DNA of 64,000 nt from Companilactobacillus allii. GTDB lineage: Bacteria > Bacillota > Bacilli > Lactobacillales > Lactobacillaceae. Location: contig NZ_CP019323.1 in the NCBI RefSeq assembly GCF_001971585.1, positions 1,044,053 through 1,108,052 of the forward strand, given 5' to 3'. Positions 8,844-20,170 of the stretch are shown here, in pieces. Below the pieces are notes generated by a model that worked only from the letters and a program-made list of their open reading frames with translations, was not told the origin of the DNA and ran no database searches. Within the stretch, counting starts at the first letter, position 1; each line of letters opens with the position of its first letter. A program made the translations under genes and the position numbers.

Positions 8844-10043
8844 ATGAATGAGATCTATACAGAGCAACAAAAGCTGAAATTTAAAATTCAGGAATTATTG
8901 ATAGGTATAATTTTTATTTTACAGGTTTTAAATAATAGCCAATTGCCCGTGCAATATGAGACAATGTCAATCTTTATTAGAATTATGATATTTATACTGT
9001 TACTATTTTTATTTATCGGTACTTTAACTATGACGTTTGATATAAGGGAAATGGTTATTGTTTTGTCGATAGGTATACTGTTTTTCTTAAGTTATCATAA
9101 TTCAGGAAATGAAATGTTTTTGGTCACATTGTTACTAATTGCTGGGTCTAGAGAATTAAACATTCAATCAATCGCTAGGTCAATGCTATTTGGACAAATT
9201 ATTGGAGTTACCGTGGTCTTTTTTTTGATGTTATTCAGTATTATTCCTAATGTACAAACAGTGCGACTTGAAGCCGTAAGGTATTCACTAGGATTTTTGA
9301 ATCCAAATACTATTAGTAGTTACCTGCTAGCGATAATAATTAAATATTCCGTTGCATATAGAGAGAAAATGGATATCAAAATTATCATATTATTAAATAT
9401 AATAATTTTAGTAACTGTTCGTTTTACAGATTCTCGAACAAATCTGATATTGTTTTTAATTTTTGACTTTTTGCTTTTATTTTATTTTATTTTAAAAAGA
9501 AGTAAAAAAAATATGGAATTTTATAATATTCTCTTAAAAAGAGGAACTAAATTAACAGTATTATTTTCTATTGCTCTTACTTGGTTAGTTGGAAAATATT
9601 TTTATTTTGGGAGTTCATTCTGGTTAACATTAAATAAGCTATTTAGTGCTAGATTAAGCTCTATATATTCGTTTCAGCAACAGTATGGGTATTCAGTCTT
9701 TGGTCAAAAAATTGATAAAATCAGTGGCTATATGGCTGATCAATTAGGAATGAGTGCCAAAATTTTAGATAATGCATATGCTCAATTAGCAATTGAATAT
9801 GGAATTGTAGTTCTAATTGTCTTTATTGTTTTTTATTTTAAGAGTATTAATATATTTTTTTATCAAAATATTTCCATACTATTAATATCAGCGTTTTTAT
9901 ATGCATTGAGTTCATTTAATGGTGGAAATATATTTGACTGGGATAAAAATATAACCTTGATTTTAGGTGGGGTATTGTTAATTCAAAATGGATTTAATAG
10001 GGAGAACTGTAATGGAAAAAATAGGAATAATAACATTTCATAA
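8844..10043 (+). CDS. Wzy-type polysaccharide polymerase (O-antigen ligase/polymerase-like)
   Basis: 399 residues, almost entirely hydrophobic, with about ten predicted membrane helices and one longer outside loop (about 265-310, from WLTLNKLFSARLSSIYSF). This matches the layout of Wzy polymerases, which have little sequence conservation, so the call rests on topology and on position between transferases and flippase. RFTDSRTNLILF in the middle resembles the arginine-containing loop of this superfamily. Its 3' end overlaps the next gene by 32 bases. Confidence 0.8.
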   Translation: MNEIYTEQQKLKFKIQELLIGIIFILQVLNNSQLPVQYETMSIFIRIMIFILLLFLFIGTLTMTFDIREMVIVLSIGILFFLSYHNSGNEMFLVTLLLIAGSRELNIQSIARSMLFGQIIGVTVVFFLMLFSIIPNVQTVRLEAVRYSLGFLNPNTISSYLLAIIIKYSVAYREKMDIKIIILLNIIILVTVRFTDSRTNLILFLIFDFLLLFYFILKRSKKNMEFYNILLKRGTKLTVLFSIALTWLVGKYFYFGSSFWLTLNKLFSARLSSIYSFQQQYGYSVFGQKIDKISGYMADQLGMSAKILDNAYAQLAIEYGIVVLIVFIVFYFKSINIFFYQNISILLISAFLYALSSFNGGNIFDWDKNITLILGGVLLIQNGFNRENCNGKNRNNNIS

Positions 10044-11127
10044 TTCGAATAATTATGGTGCCATTCTTCAAACATACGCACTACAAACAATTTATTTACA
10101 GTATTCAGATGATGTTGAAATAATAGATTACATTGATCCAGAGAAAAAAGGATGGTATAAAGCTTTTGATTTTTCTAAGAAAAAAACGCTATTTCAGAAT
10201 TTTTTTGAAATAGTGAAGCTCCCAAACGCATTTATTATTGCGGTTAAAAATTATAGATTAAATAAATTTACAAAAAGAAATTATCGCTTGTCTGAGGAAA
10301 CGTTTGAAGGTATGTCTCAGAAATTGAATGAATATGTGAATAACTTTGGCATAATTTCTGTTGGTAGTGACCAAGTGTGGAATTGGGAAAACACCTCTTT
10401 TGACAAGGTATATTTTTTGGATTTTAAAAATTGTAAAGCTAAACTAATTTCGTATGCCGCTAGTTTTGGAATGTCAACCGTTCCTAATGATAAAAAATTA
10501 GAATATAAAAGACTATTATCAAGGTTCGACGATATTTCTGTTCGTGAATCCGATGGTGAAAAAATATTATCTGATTTAGGAATCAATAAAAAGGTAAGTA
10601 CTGTGTTAGATCCTACGCTTCTTATTTCAAGTAATACATGGCTTAAATCTGTAAAAAGAGAAAAAATAAATAAGAATTATATTTTGATGTATTCAATTGG
10701 TAAAAATCATCATATGGATGAAATTGCAAGAAGCTTTTCCAAAGCAACTGGATTAAGAATCATAAGAATTGCAACGAACTTACGAGATTGGTTTGGCGGA
10801 TTTAAGACGGTTAATCCTGGAATCGATAAATTTATAAACCTATTTTATGATGCAACTTATGTATTTACTGATTCTTTTCATGGAGTTGCTTTTTCACTTA
10901 ACTTTAATAAAAAATTTTTTGTTTTTTTAAGGGATGATAATAAAGCAAATAATAGAATTATGGATTTATTATCAAAGGTTAATATGGAAAACACTAGAGT
11001 CCATATTTATGAGGATATTAATCTTAGTTTAAAATATAATTATGAATATGCAAATAATCAATTAAAAATCATGAAACTTGATTCAATGAACTACATAGAG
11101 AAAGCCATAAGTAATAGGGATTTATAG
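10012..11127 (+). CDS. Polysaccharide pyruvyl transferase family protein
   Basis: Transfers pyruvate from phosphoenolpyruvate to a sugar hydroxyl pair, giving an acidic ketal on the repeat unit. Family landmarks are the N-terminal GIITFHNSNNYGAILQTYAL, GSDQVWNW, the central SYAASFGMS, a second domain starting VLDPTLL, and FTDSFHGVAFSL near the C-terminus. I start it at ATG 10012 (371 residues), since GGGAG lies about 7 bases upstream and it begins at the conserved motif. The nitroreductase-like gene at 12543 often accompanies this family. Confidence 0.87.
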   Translation: MEKIGIITFHNSNNYGAILQTYALQTIYLQYSDDVEIIDYIDPEKKGWYKAFDFSKKKTLFQNFFEIVKLPNAFIIAVKNYRLNKFTKRNYRLSEETFEGMSQKLNEYVNNFGIISVGSDQVWNWENTSFDKVYFLDFKNCKAKLISYAASFGMSTVPNDKKLEYKRLLSRFDDISVRESDGEKILSDLGINKKVSTVLDPTLLISSNTWLKSVKREKINKNYILMYSIGKNHHMDEIARSFSKATGLRIIRIATNLRDWFGGFKTVNPGIDKFINLFYDATYVFTDSFHGVAFSLNFNKKFFVFLRDDNKANNRIMDLLSKVNMENTRVHIYEDINLSLKYNYEYANNQLKIMKLDSMNYIEKAISNRDL

Positions 11128-11128
11128 T

Positions 11129-12538
11129 ATGTTTAAAAAAACAATTGTATCTAATTTTTTTTATCAAGCATCATATCAAGTATTATTAGTAATATTACCA
11201 CTAGCAACTGTACCAATAATATCTAAGGCACTTGGACCCTCTGGTATTGGTATTTATAATTACGTATCTTCTATTGTTGCATATTTTGTTTTGGTGGCGG
11301 GGCTTGGATTATCTAACTACGGAGTTAGAGAAATTGCGGTCGTAAGAGATAATAGGTATGAAAGATCGAAAATGTTTTGGGAATTACAGTTTTTTAATCT
11401 GTTTTTTTCAGGTTTTACATTTATTGTTTATATTATTTTTTCTTTCTTTTCCAGTAATTCAACATTATATATAATTCAATCGCTAACTATTATTGGAACT
11501 ATATTTGATATTAGTTGGTTTTTTGGTGGAGTAGAGGATTTTAAACTAATAACCATAAGAAATTTCATTATTAAACTAGCGTCATTTTTGGCTATTGTGT
11601 TATTAATCCATAGTAAATCTGATTTGTATATTTACTTTTTAATACAATCGGTTAGTAACTTGTTGTCAGAAATGAGCCTATGGGTTTCAATAAAAAAATA
11701 TATTGATTGGGTTCCGGTTACTGCAAGAGAAGTATATAGTCATTTGAAAAATGCATTGGAGTTTTTTATTGCTAAAGTTGCAATGACGTTATATCAAAAC
11801 TTAACTAAGACTATTTTAGGAATAATGACATCTATGTCTGTGGTTGGCTATTATTCCAATTCCTTGACGCTTGTAATTCTATCTGGAAGTATAATTAATG
11901 CTTTGAATACAGTCATGATTCCAAGAATGAGCAATTTGATGAATAAAAAAGAGGATACAATTAAGATTTTGGAAAAAACAATCCACTTTCAACTCTTTGT
12001 AACAATTATGACTTCATTTGCAATTATTAGTATAAGTAATTCTCTAGTTCCATGGTTCTTTGGGGTAAAATTTTTAGAAATAAGAAAAATAATTCCATTA
12101 TTGACGCCAATGTTAGTCTTTCAATCTTTACAAATGTCAATTGCAGCTCAATATTTAATACCAATGAATAAAATGAAGGGATATAACATATCAGTTTTAT
12201 TCGGTGCAATTGCCTCCATTATATCTAATATTATATTAATACCAGTCTTTCAAATATATGGTGCTGTTGTTGGTATTACAATTGGATATATGGTCATTTG
12301 CTTCCTTAGAATAAGTGAGTTAGTAAAAACTACTAATTTCAGATTTAATCTAATTTCTATTTTTAAGTATACAATTTCAGGCATAATAGCATATTACTTT
12401 GTTTATTTTAGTACATTTGGTATGAAATCTACTATTATTACGACTGCGTTACAGGGAACAATATTTGTAAGTGTCTACATGGTTTTCACTTATATGATAA
12501 AGTGTAATCCTGTTTTTGATTTTTTAAAAAGAAGGTAA
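11129..12538 (+). CDS. Wzx-type polysaccharide flippase
   Basis: Moves the lipid-linked repeat unit across the membrane. 469 residues with about 12-14 membrane helices. The N-terminus (YQASYQVLLVILPLATVPII then SKALGPSGIGIYNY) is typical of the Wzx/RfbX family of the MOP exporters, and WFFGGVEDF is a conserved segment. It starts one base after the preceding stop. The paralogue at 36677 serves the second locus. Confidence 0.9.
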   Translation: MFKKTIVSNFFYQASYQVLLVILPLATVPIISKALGPSGIGIYNYVSSIVAYFVLVAGLGLSNYGVREIAVVRDNRYERSKMFWELQFFNLFFSGFTFIVYIIFSFFSSNSTLYIIQSLTIIGTIFDISWFFGGVEDFKLITIRNFIIKLASFLAIVLLIHSKSDLYIYFLIQSVSNLLSEMSLWVSIKKYIDWVPVTAREVYSHLKNALEFFIAKVAMTLYQNLTKTILGIMTSMSVVGYYSNSLTLVILSGSIINALNTVMIPRMSNLMNKKEDTIKILEKTIHFQLFVTIMTSFAIISISNSLVPWFFGVKFLEIRKIIPLLTPMLVFQSLQMSIAAQYLIPMNKMKGYNISVLFGAIASIISNIILIPVFQIYGAVVGITIGYMVICFLRISELVKTTNFRFNLISIFKYTISGIIAYYFVYFSTFGMKSTIITTALQGTIFVSVYMVFTYMIKCNPVFDFLKRR

Positions 12539-12542
12539 TTAA

Positions 12543-13565
12543 GTGAATACAAATTTGAGCAATTCAAACAATAAATTGCAACTAAAAAAAATAATTCCTA
12601 GTTCTTTATATGATTACTTAAAAAGTATAAAGAGCTATATAAAAATAAAAAGAATTTATAGTTATGATCAATCAAGATTTAAAAGCGCCTTAAAAGATAA
12701 TGATTATAAGAAATTAGAGTACTCATTAATGATAGACACACATATTATAGAAAAAGGACTTTCACATGAGAAGTTAAGGATGAATTTTGGTAAAAATGCA
12801 TTAATTAATTTAAATAAAGATTTAATTCAGTGGAATGATTTAGGATTGTCTAAAAATCAAATTGCATATAATAGTTCTATATCTGTTTTGCAATCATATG
12901 TACAAGTACATAGAAAAAATGGATATGAGCCTAAATTAATTAAGGAAATTTTTAATAATCAACTTCTTAATGAGGTTTTTAATAATAAAGATAATATTTC
13001 TGGATCACAGTATATTAACTTATCTGATAAAAGCGCTAATCGTAATTTTGGTGAATTGGCCATGTCTAGATATTCTGTGCGTGAATTTGATGATTCAGAA
13101 ATATCGAATTCAGATTTAATTAATGCAATTAATATTGCACAAAAATCTCCTTCAGCTTGTAATCGACAATCATCTAAGGTTCATGTGATTAGTAATAAAG
13201 ATTTAATGTTAAAAATATTAAATTTACAAGGAGGCTTCAGAGGATATGAGTTGCCCCCAGTACTATTAGTAACCACTGTTGATACGGAAGCTTATATGAG
13301 CCCGGATGACAGAAATATGTTTTATATTGAGGGGGGAATGTTTACCATGAGTTTGCTTTATGCATTAGAAGACGAACTTATAGGTGCATGTCCACTAAAT
13401 ACATCATTTGATGTAAAAAAGGATAGTAAAATTAGAGCATTGATGGGAATGAACGATTCCGAGGTATTTATTAATATAATCCCAATTGGATATTTGAAAA
13501 CCATAAGTAAAGTGGGTAAAAGTTGTCGACGCAACACGAGCAATATCATTGAGTTTAATAACTAA
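12543..13565 (+). CDS. Nitroreductase-family protein of the EPS locus
   Basis: The C-terminal 200 residues form an FMN-binding nitroreductase fold: MSRYSVREFDDSEIS, SPSACNRQSSKVHVI, FRGYELPPVLLVTT, YIEGGMFTMSLLYALE and a closing cysteine-containing tail. The N-terminal about 140 residues are charged and not assigned. Length is 340 residues. The start is GTG 12543 with GAAGG upstream. Such proteins recur beside pyruvyl transferases in polysaccharide loci, but their reaction is not established, so a role in modifying the EPS is inferred. Confidence 0.75.
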   Translation: MNTNLSNSNNKLQLKKIIPSSLYDYLKSIKSYIKIKRIYSYDQSRFKSALKDNDYKKLEYSLMIDTHIIEKGLSHEKLRMNFGKNALINLNKDLIQWNDLGLSKNQIAYNSSISVLQSYVQVHRKNGYEPKLIKEIFNNQLLNEVFNNKDNISGSQYINLSDKSANRNFGELAMSRYSVREFDDSEISNSDLINAINIAQKSPSACNRQSSKVHVISNKDLMLKILNLQGGFRGYELPPVLLVTTVDTEAYMSPDDRNMFYIEGGMFTMSLLYALEDELIGACPLNTSFDVKKDSKIRALMGMNDSEVFINIIPIGYLKTISKVGKSCRRNTSNIIEFNN

Positions 13566-13584
13566 TTAGGAAGGGTAAGTCTGT

Positions 13585-14454
13585 ATGAAAGGGATTATAT
13601 TAGCAGGTGGATCAGGAACCAGATTGTATCCAATAACCAAGGCACTTTCTAAACAACTAGTGCCAATATACGATAAGCCAATGATTTATTATCCAATGTC
13701 AGTACTAATGTTGGCAGGAATCCAGGATATACTAATTATTTCTACACCAGTGGATACACCGAGATTTGAAGACTTATTTGGTAATGGTAATGACTTGGGA
13801 TTGAACATTTCATATGCTGTTCAAAAAGAGCCTAATGGACTAGCTGAAGCGTTTATCATAGGAGAAGATTTTATTGGTGATGATTCAGTATGCCTTATTT
13901 TAGGTGACAACATCTATTATGGTGGTGGACTATCTAAGATGCTTCAACATGCTAGCCAAAAGCAAAAGGGAGCCACTGTTTTTGGATATCATGTTAATGA
14001 TCCAGAGCGCTTTGGTGTAGTGGACTTTGATGAGAATATGCATGCAAAATCAATAGTTGAGAAGCCAAAAAATCCAGCAAGTAACTACGCTGTCACTGGA
14101 TTGTACTTCTATGATAATCAAGTTGTCGATATTGCTAAGAATATCAAGCCGTCTGCACGTGGAGAATTAGAAATAACTGATATAAATAAAGAGTATTTAA
14201 AACGTCAAGAATTAGACGTAGAACTTATGGGTCGTGGTTTTGCTTGGTTAGATACTGGGACACATGATTCATTACATGAGGCAAGTAGTTTCATAGCTAC
14301 CGTCCAAAAGCGACAGAATTTAAAAGTCGCATGTCTAGAAGAAATTGCCTATAGAATGCACTATATTGATAAAGAAAAAGTTATTGAACTTGCACAACCA
14401 TTAAAGAAGAATGATTATGGTAAATACCTATTAAGATTAGTTGAGGGAGATTAG
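13585..14454 (+). CDS. rmlA: Glucose-1-phosphate thymidylyltransferase
   Basis: First step of dTDP-L-rhamnose synthesis: dTTP plus glucose-1-phosphate. The nucleotidyltransferase signature [13 protein letters not shown] is at the N-terminus, followed by [27 protein letters not shown] and [15 protein letters not shown]. 289 residues, full length. It opens the rmlA-rmlC-(acetyltransferase)-rmlB-rmlD block. Base composition is visibly less A/T-rich than in the transferase genes before it. Confidence 0.96.
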   Translation: MKGIILAGGSGTRLYPITKALSKQLVPIYDKPMIYYPMSVLMLAGIQDILIISTPVDTPRFEDLFGNGNDLGLNISYAVQKEPNGLAEAFIIGEDFIGDDSVCLILGDNIYYGGGLSKMLQHASQKQKGATVFGYHVNDPERFGVVDFDENMHAKSIVEKPKNPASNYAVTGLYFYDNQVVDIAKNIKPSARGELEITDINKEYLKRQELDVELMGRGFAWLDTGTHDSLHEASSFIATVQKRQNLKVACLEEIAYRMHYIDKEKVIELAQPLKKNDYGKYLLRLVEGD

Positions 14455-14462
14455 TATTTGAA

Positions 14463-15044
14463 ATGGGAAAATTAAAAATTACTACTACAAAATTACAAGA
14501 CGTAAAGATTATTGAGCCAGCAGTATTTGGAGATCACAGGGGATTCTTTGAAGAAACATATTCTGACCGTGATTTTAAAGAAGCGGGTATTAACTTTGAT
14601 TTTATTCAAGATAATCAATCATTATCTACTCAAGCTGGAGTTCTACGTGGTCTACATTTTCAACGTGGAAAAGCAGCACAAACAAAGCTTATTCGTGTAG
14701 TTAGTGGTGCAGTTTTGGACTTGATTGTTGATGTACGTAAGGGCTCACCTACTTATAAAGAATGGGAAGGTTATATCATATCTGAGAGTAACCATCGTCA
14801 ATTGCTTGTACCTAAAGGGTTTGCACATGGATTTGTAACTTTGACTGAAAATGTTAACTTCCTATATAAGTGTGATAACTACTATGATGCAGAAGCTGAT
14901 GGTGGATTCTCATTTAAGACACCAGAACTTGGTATTCAATGGCCAATAGACTTCGATCAAGCCATTACTTCTGAAAAAGATGCTGCACAACCAACATTCA
15001 CAGAATTAGAGAAGAATAACCCATTTGTTTACGGGGAAATATAA
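14463..15044 (+). CDS. rmlC: dTDP-4-dehydrorhamnose 3,5-epimerase
   Basis: Third enzyme of dTDP-rhamnose synthesis, a cupin. The sequence shows FGDHRGFFEETYSD, LRGLHFQRG with the catalytic histidine, KLIRVVSGAVLDLIVD, and VPKGFAHGFVTL. 193 residues, normal. It starts 8 bases after the rmlA stop. Confidence 0.96.
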   Translation: MGKLKITTTKLQDVKIIEPAVFGDHRGFFEETYSDRDFKEAGINFDFIQDNQSLSTQAGVLRGLHFQRGKAAQTKLIRVVSGAVLDLIVDVRKGSPTYKEWEGYIISESNHRQLLVPKGFAHGFVTLTENVNFLYKCDNYYDAEADGGFSFKTPELGIQWPIDFDQAITSEKDAAQPTFTELEKNNPFVYGEI

Positions 15045-15087
15045 AATTAAAATATTATCGTATATTTTTATGACAGGAGGGGTTTGA

Positions 15088-15741
15088 ATGGTAAAAATTA
15101 ATGGGAAAATTACATCTTTCTCTAAATATCAAATTTATCAGTCCGCCTTACGTAAGGTATCCAAAGGTTTTATTTATAATATGTTTTTTAGAAAAAATTT
15201 TGGTACGACTTTTATCGGTAAACAAGTAAATCTTTTTAATAAGCAATATATGAATGTTGGAAAAAATGTTAAATTTGAAGATTATTCAGAAATTCAAGGT
15301 TTATCAAAACAAGGTCTTTTTTTTGCTGATAATGTGACAATTGGTCGAGGCGTACAAATTAGACCAAGTAGTTATTATGGTGTCGGGAATATAGGACAGG
15401 GTTTATGTATTGGGAAAAATAGCTCAATTGGTCCCAATGGATACATTGGTTGTGCTGGAATGATAATTATTGGTAATGAAGTCATGATTGGCCCAAATGT
15501 AACAATAATAGCCGAAAATCATAATTTTAATAACAAAAAATTAGATATTAAAGACCAAGGAGTTAATCAGCAGGGAATTACGATAAAAGATAATGTATGG
15601 ATAGGTGCCAATGTCACTATTTTGGACGGAGTGACCATTGAATCTGGGTCAATTATAGGAGCATCAACATTGGTTACCAAAGACGTTCCCGGTGATACGG
15701 TATTCTTCAATAAACGAGAAAATCACTTTGATAAAAGATAG
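15088..15741 (+). CDS. Hexapeptide-repeat acyltransferase (LbH, probable O-acetyltransferase)
   Basis: 217 residues. From about residue 50 there are repeated hexapeptides typical of left-handed beta-helix acetyltransferases (IGKNSSIGPNGYIG, IGNEVMIGPNVTII, AENHNF, VWIGANVTILDGVTI, SGSIIGASTLVTKDV). The AENH histidine fits the catalytic residue of acetyl-CoA-dependent enzymes. The ribosome site is AGGAGGGG. It sits between rmlC and rmlB, interrupting the usual rml block, and its A/T-rich codon use differs from both, suggesting later insertion. It probably acetylates the EPS repeat. Confidence 0.85.
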   Translation: MVKINGKITSFSKYQIYQSALRKVSKGFIYNMFFRKNFGTTFIGKQVNLFNKQYMNVGKNVKFEDYSEIQGLSKQGLFFADNVTIGRGVQIRPSSYYGVGNIGQGLCIGKNSSIGPNGYIGCAGMIIIGNEVMIGPNVTIIAENHNFNNKKLDIKDQGVNQQGITIKDNVWIGANVTILDGVTIESGSIIGASTLVTKDVPGDTVFFNKRENHFDKR

Positions 15742-15746
15742 TTTAA

Positions 15747-16778
<1,032 letters not shown>

Positions 16779-16803
16779 TAAATTTTGAATTGAAGGTTAA
16801 CTG

Positions 16804-17643
16804 ATGAAAATACTGATAACAGGTGCTTATGGTCAATTAGGGACTGAATTAAGATATTTACTAGATGAGAAGAATATCGAATATGTTGGTACTGACTCTA
16901 AAGAGCTAGATATTACTGATAAGAATTCAGTAGATAAGTATTTTGATGAGAACCGACCTGAAGTTGTCTATCATTGTGCAGCTTATACTGCTGTGGATTC
17001 AGCTGAGGAAGAACCAGGAAAGACTATTGATTATGATGTCAATGCGATCGGTACTAGGAATATTGTTGAAGCCGCTGAAAGAGTTGGTGCTACTTTAATA
17101 TATATAAGTACAGATTATGTATTTGATGGTACTAAAGATGGGATGTATACAGAAGATGATACTCCCAATCCGAAGAATGAATATGGTCGTACTAAGTTGC
17201 TTGGAGAACAAGCAGTCGAGGAAATAATGAGTAAATATTACATTATTCGTACATCTTGGGTATTCGGGGAGTATGGGAAGAACTTCGTCTATACAATGTT
17301 GAATCTTGCTAAGACACATGATCATTTAACTGTGGTTGATGATCAAATTGGTAGACCAACTTGGACACGTACACTTGCTGAATTCATGTTATATGCTGTT
17401 CAAAATAATGTGGATTATGGATTGTATCAATTATCCAATGAAGGTTCTTGTAGCTGGTATGAATTTGCTACCGAGATATTAAAAGATAAAGATGTTGATG
17501 TTAGCCCAGTTACCTCTGAACAGTATCCTCAAAAAGCTTATCGTCCTAAACATTCAGTGATGAATTTAAGGAAAATTGATAGCACCGGCTATGACATAAT
17601 TGGTTGGAAGGATGCACTTTTAAATTTAAAAAGTGATTTATAA
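16804..17643 (+). CDS. rmlD: dTDP-4-dehydrorhamnose reductase
   Basis: Last step of dTDP-L-rhamnose synthesis. Rossmann motif GAYGQLGTEL, VYHCAAYTAVDSAEEEP, STDYVFDGTK and YGRTKLLGE (catalytic YxxxK) are visible. 279 residues, normal length. Together with rmlA, rmlC and rmlB it makes the pathway complete within the locus. Confidence 0.96.
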   Translation: MKILITGAYGQLGTELRYLLDEKNIEYVGTDSKELDITDKNSVDKYFDENRPEVVYHCAAYTAVDSAEEEPGKTIDYDVNAIGTRNIVEAAERVGATLIYISTDYVFDGTKDGMYTEDDTPNPKNEYGRTKLLGEQAVEEIMSKYYIIRTSWVFGEYGKNFVYTMLNLAKTHDHLTVVDDQIGRPTWTRTLAEFMLYAVQNNVDYGLYQLSNEGSCSWYEFATEILKDKDVDVSPVTSEQYPQKAYRPKHSVMNLRKIDSTGYDIIGWKDALLNLKSDL

Positions 17644-17670
17644 TAAATATATGATTAGGGGTAGAAAATA

Positions 17671-18837
17671 TTGAAAATTGCAATAGCAGGAACAGGATAT
17701 GTAGGTTTATCATTATCTGTATTGTTATCTCAGCATAATGAAGTTCATGCATTAGATATTGTTCCAGAGAAAGTTAAAATGATTAATGAAAAAAAATCTC
17801 CTATAATTGATGACTACATTTCAAAATATTTGAAAGAAAAAAATTTGAATTTGCATGCTACCATCGACTATAAAGAAGCACTTGGCAATGTGAATTACAT
17901 AATTATATCTACGCCTACAAATTATGATTCAGATAAAAATCATTTTGATACATCTAGTGTTGATGATATTTTAGCTAAGGCGACTGACATTAATCCAAAC
18001 GCAACTATAATTATTAAATCAACTATTCCCGTTGGATTTACTGAGAATGCTAGGATTAAATTCAATAATCCTAATATTATATTTGCACCTGAATTCTTAC
18101 GGGAAGGAAAAGCCTTGTATGATAATTTATATCCTTCAAGAATAGTGGTTGGAGAGCAATCTAATAGGGCTAAAATTTTTGCTGAACTGTTAAGTGAGGC
18201 AGCAATTAAAAATGATATTCCAACGTTATTTGTATCAAGTTCAGAGGCAGAATCTATTAAACTGTTTTCAAATACATATCTTGCAATGCGAGTAGCCTTT
18301 TTTAATGAATTAGATACATATGCTGAAGTACGTGGCTTGAATTCTAAACAAATTATCGATGGAGTAGGACTTGATCCAAGAATAGGCGACCATTATAATA
18401 ATCCTTCATTTGGTTATGGAGGTTATTGTTTACCTAAAGATACTAAGCAGTTGCTGGCTAATTTTGAAAATGTTCCTAATAACATTGTTAGGGCAATCGT
18501 TGATGCAAATGCAACGAGAAAGGATTTTGTTGCTAATCAAATATTGAAACGTGATCCTAAAGTAGTTGGAATTTATCGTCTCACTATGAAATCCAATTCA
18601 GATAATTTTAGGCAATCATCAATCCAGGGGATAATGAAACGGATTAAAGCCAAGGGTGTTAGTGTTCTTGTTTATGAGCCAACTTTAAATGAGCCAACTT
18701 TTTTTAATTCTCCGGTTACTCACTCTTTGGATGATTTGAAATCTGAATGTGATATTATTGTAGCTAATAGAATGTCCAATGATTTGAAGGATGTAGTTGA
18801 CAAAGTATATACTCGTGATTTGTATGATAGAGATTGA
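17671..18837 (+). CDS. Nucleotide-sugar dehydrogenase (UDP-glucose 6-dehydrogenase type)
   Basis: Oxidises a UDP-hexose to the UDP-hexuronate, probably UDP-glucose to UDP-glucuronate. NAD motif [34 protein letters not shown]; active-site cysteine in [15 protein letters not shown]. 388 residues. The start is TTG 17671 with AGGGG 9 bases upstream. The product would add a second acidic sugar to the pyruvylated repeat unit. Substrate (Glc versus ManNAc) is inferred; the short form fits Ugd of capsule loci. Confidence 0.87.
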   Translation: MKIAIAGTGYVGLSLSVLLSQHNEVHALDIVPEKVKMINEKKSPIIDDYISKYLKEKNLNLHATIDYKEALGNVNYIIISTPTNYDSDKNHFDTSSVDDILAKATDINPNATIIIKSTIPVGFTENARIKFNNPNIIFAPEFLREGKALYDNLYPSRIVVGEQSNRAKIFAELLSEAAIKNDIPTLFVSSSEAESIKLFSNTYLAMRVAFFNELDTYAEVRGLNSKQIIDGVGLDPRIGDHYNNPSFGYGGYCLPKDTKQLLANFENVPNNIVRAIVDANATRKDFVANQILKRDPKVVGIYRLTMKSNSDNFRQSSIQGIMKRIKAKGVSVLVYEPTLNEPTFFNSPVTHSLDDLKSECDIIVANRMSNDLKDVVDKVYTRDLYDRD

Positions 18838-18871
18838 TTATTAAATTTAATCTTATTAAGGGGACAAGTGA

Positions 18872-20059
18872 ATGCAACATAAAAAGGGAAATAGAAAAAG
18901 CCATGCACTAAGAAATACACTATTAATCTTTCTACTACTATTAATATTCGGTGGAGCAGCTTATGGTATGTCTAAGTACCGTTCAGTTAAGGACTCAGTT
19001 AATAGTTCGTTCAAACCATCAGGTCTTACTAAAGAGCGCAATGTAAGTAAGCAATTAAGCAGTAAGAAGCCTATTTCGATTCTTTTAATGGGAACTGACA
19101 CTGGTGCTCTGGGTCGTGATTACAAGGGACGTACTGATAGTATGATGGTTGTTACAATCAATCCTGAGACTAACAAGACTACTATGACGAGTATTCCACG
19201 TGATACAGCTGTTAATATTCCTGGATACAAGGATGATTCTCCAGCTAAGATCAATGCTGCATACTCATTCGGCCAAGCAGAGACAAGTATCAAGACTGTT
19301 CAGAAGTTATTGAACATTCCAATTGATTTTTATGCACTTATTAACATGGGTGGTATGGAGAAAGTTGTGAATGAAATCGGCGGTGTTGATATTACACCAA
19401 CTTTGACTTTTACGTATGAAGGTAATACATATACTAAAGGTAAGAAAGAACATATGAACGGTAAGAAGGCTCTGGGTTACTCTCGTATGCGTTATGACGA
19501 CCCAGATGGTGACTATGGTAGACAGACTAGACAACGTGCTGTATTGATGGCAATCATCCACAAGTCTGGTTCTATTTCTACATTATTGAATCAGAAGTTC
19601 ATTGACTCTATTGCTGGTCAAACTCAAACTGACCTTACTTTTGATAATTTAAGAGAAATTGCTACAAATTACCGTAAGGCAACTAAGAATGTTTCTCAAA
19701 ATCACTTGCAAGGTACAGGTAAGTCAGTTAGTGATCAAAGTATGGAAGTTATGAGTAAGAAGGAGTTACAACGTATTACAAACATTATTCGTGGTGGATT
19801 GGGATTGAAGCATGCTAAGACTGGTAATATAGCTTACAGACCTAGTTCAAGTTCAACATCCACTGGTAGTGGTTATGGTACAAGTTCTTCATCTTATGGT
19901 ACTGGTAGTACTAGTCGTTCTACTTCAAGTACAGGTACTGGTACAAGTAGTTATGGTTCAGGTACAGGTTCCTCTACTACAGGTACTGGAACTGGTACTG
20001 GATCTACAAGTGATTCGGATAGTAGTACCGTTACTGAACGTTATAGTGGTAATTACTAA
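18872..20059 (+). CDS. LCP (LytR-CpsA-Psr) family glycopolymer transferase, copy 1
   Basis: Membrane-anchored enzyme that moves polysaccharide from its lipid carrier to peptidoglycan outside the cell. One N-terminal helix (about residues 13-31) follows a basic head. The LCP core has ILLMGTDTGALGRDYKGRTDSMMV, TSIPRDTAV, INAAYSFGQ, YALINMGGMEKVVNEIGG and LGYSRMRYDDPDGDYGRQTRQR with the pyrophosphate-binding arginines. From about residue 325 the tail is almost only S, T and G. 395 residues. It closes the first EPS operon and is followed by a strong terminator. Confidence 0.92.
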   Translation: MQHKKGNRKSHALRNTLLIFLLLLIFGGAAYGMSKYRSVKDSVNSSFKPSGLTKERNVSKQLSSKKPISILLMGTDTGALGRDYKGRTDSMMVVTINPETNKTTMTSIPRDTAVNIPGYKDDSPAKINAAYSFGQAETSIKTVQKLLNIPIDFYALINMGGMEKVVNEIGGVDITPTLTFTYEGNTYTKGKKEHMNGKKALGYSRMRYDDPDGDYGRQTRQRAVLMAIIHKSGSISTLLNQKFIDSIAGQTQTDLTFDNLREIATNYRKATKNVSQNHLQGTGKSVSDQSMEVMSKKELQRITNIIRGGLGLKHAKTGNIAYRPSSSSTSTGSGYGTSSSSYGTGSTSRSTSSTGTGTSSYGSGTGSSTTGTGTGTGSTSDSDSSTVTERYSGNY

Positions 20060-20076
20060 TATATTTTGATTTTATG

Positions 20077-20107
20077 GCTTCTTCGATGTTTGTGAAGAAG
20101 CTTTTTT
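20077..20107 (+). terminator. Rho-independent terminator of the first EPS operon
   Basis: Perfect 8-bp stem GCTTCTTC/GAAGAAGC (20077-20084 with 20094-20101), 9-base loop and a T-run TTTTTT, 17 bases after the LCP stop codon. Confidence 0.88.
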
Positions 20108-20136
20108 ATTTGTTCCAAATATTACGTATCTATTAA

Positions 20137-20163
20137 TTGACTTTTCGTAAATATATCTATAAA
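20137..20163 (+). promoter_or_regulatory. candidate promoter of the structured RNA
   Basis: TTGACT (20137-20142) and TATAAA (20158-20163) with a 15-base spacer lie between the preceding terminator and the structured RNA, which would then start near 20171. Confidence 0.45.
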
Positions 20164-20170
20164 GTAATAA

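Noticed and set aside
19869-20069. Valine/leucine-rich frame over the LCP copy 1 tail
   Set aside because: It is a frame-shifted reading of the Ser/Thr/Gly repeat; the same effect occurs over the tail of copy 2 (21707-22003).
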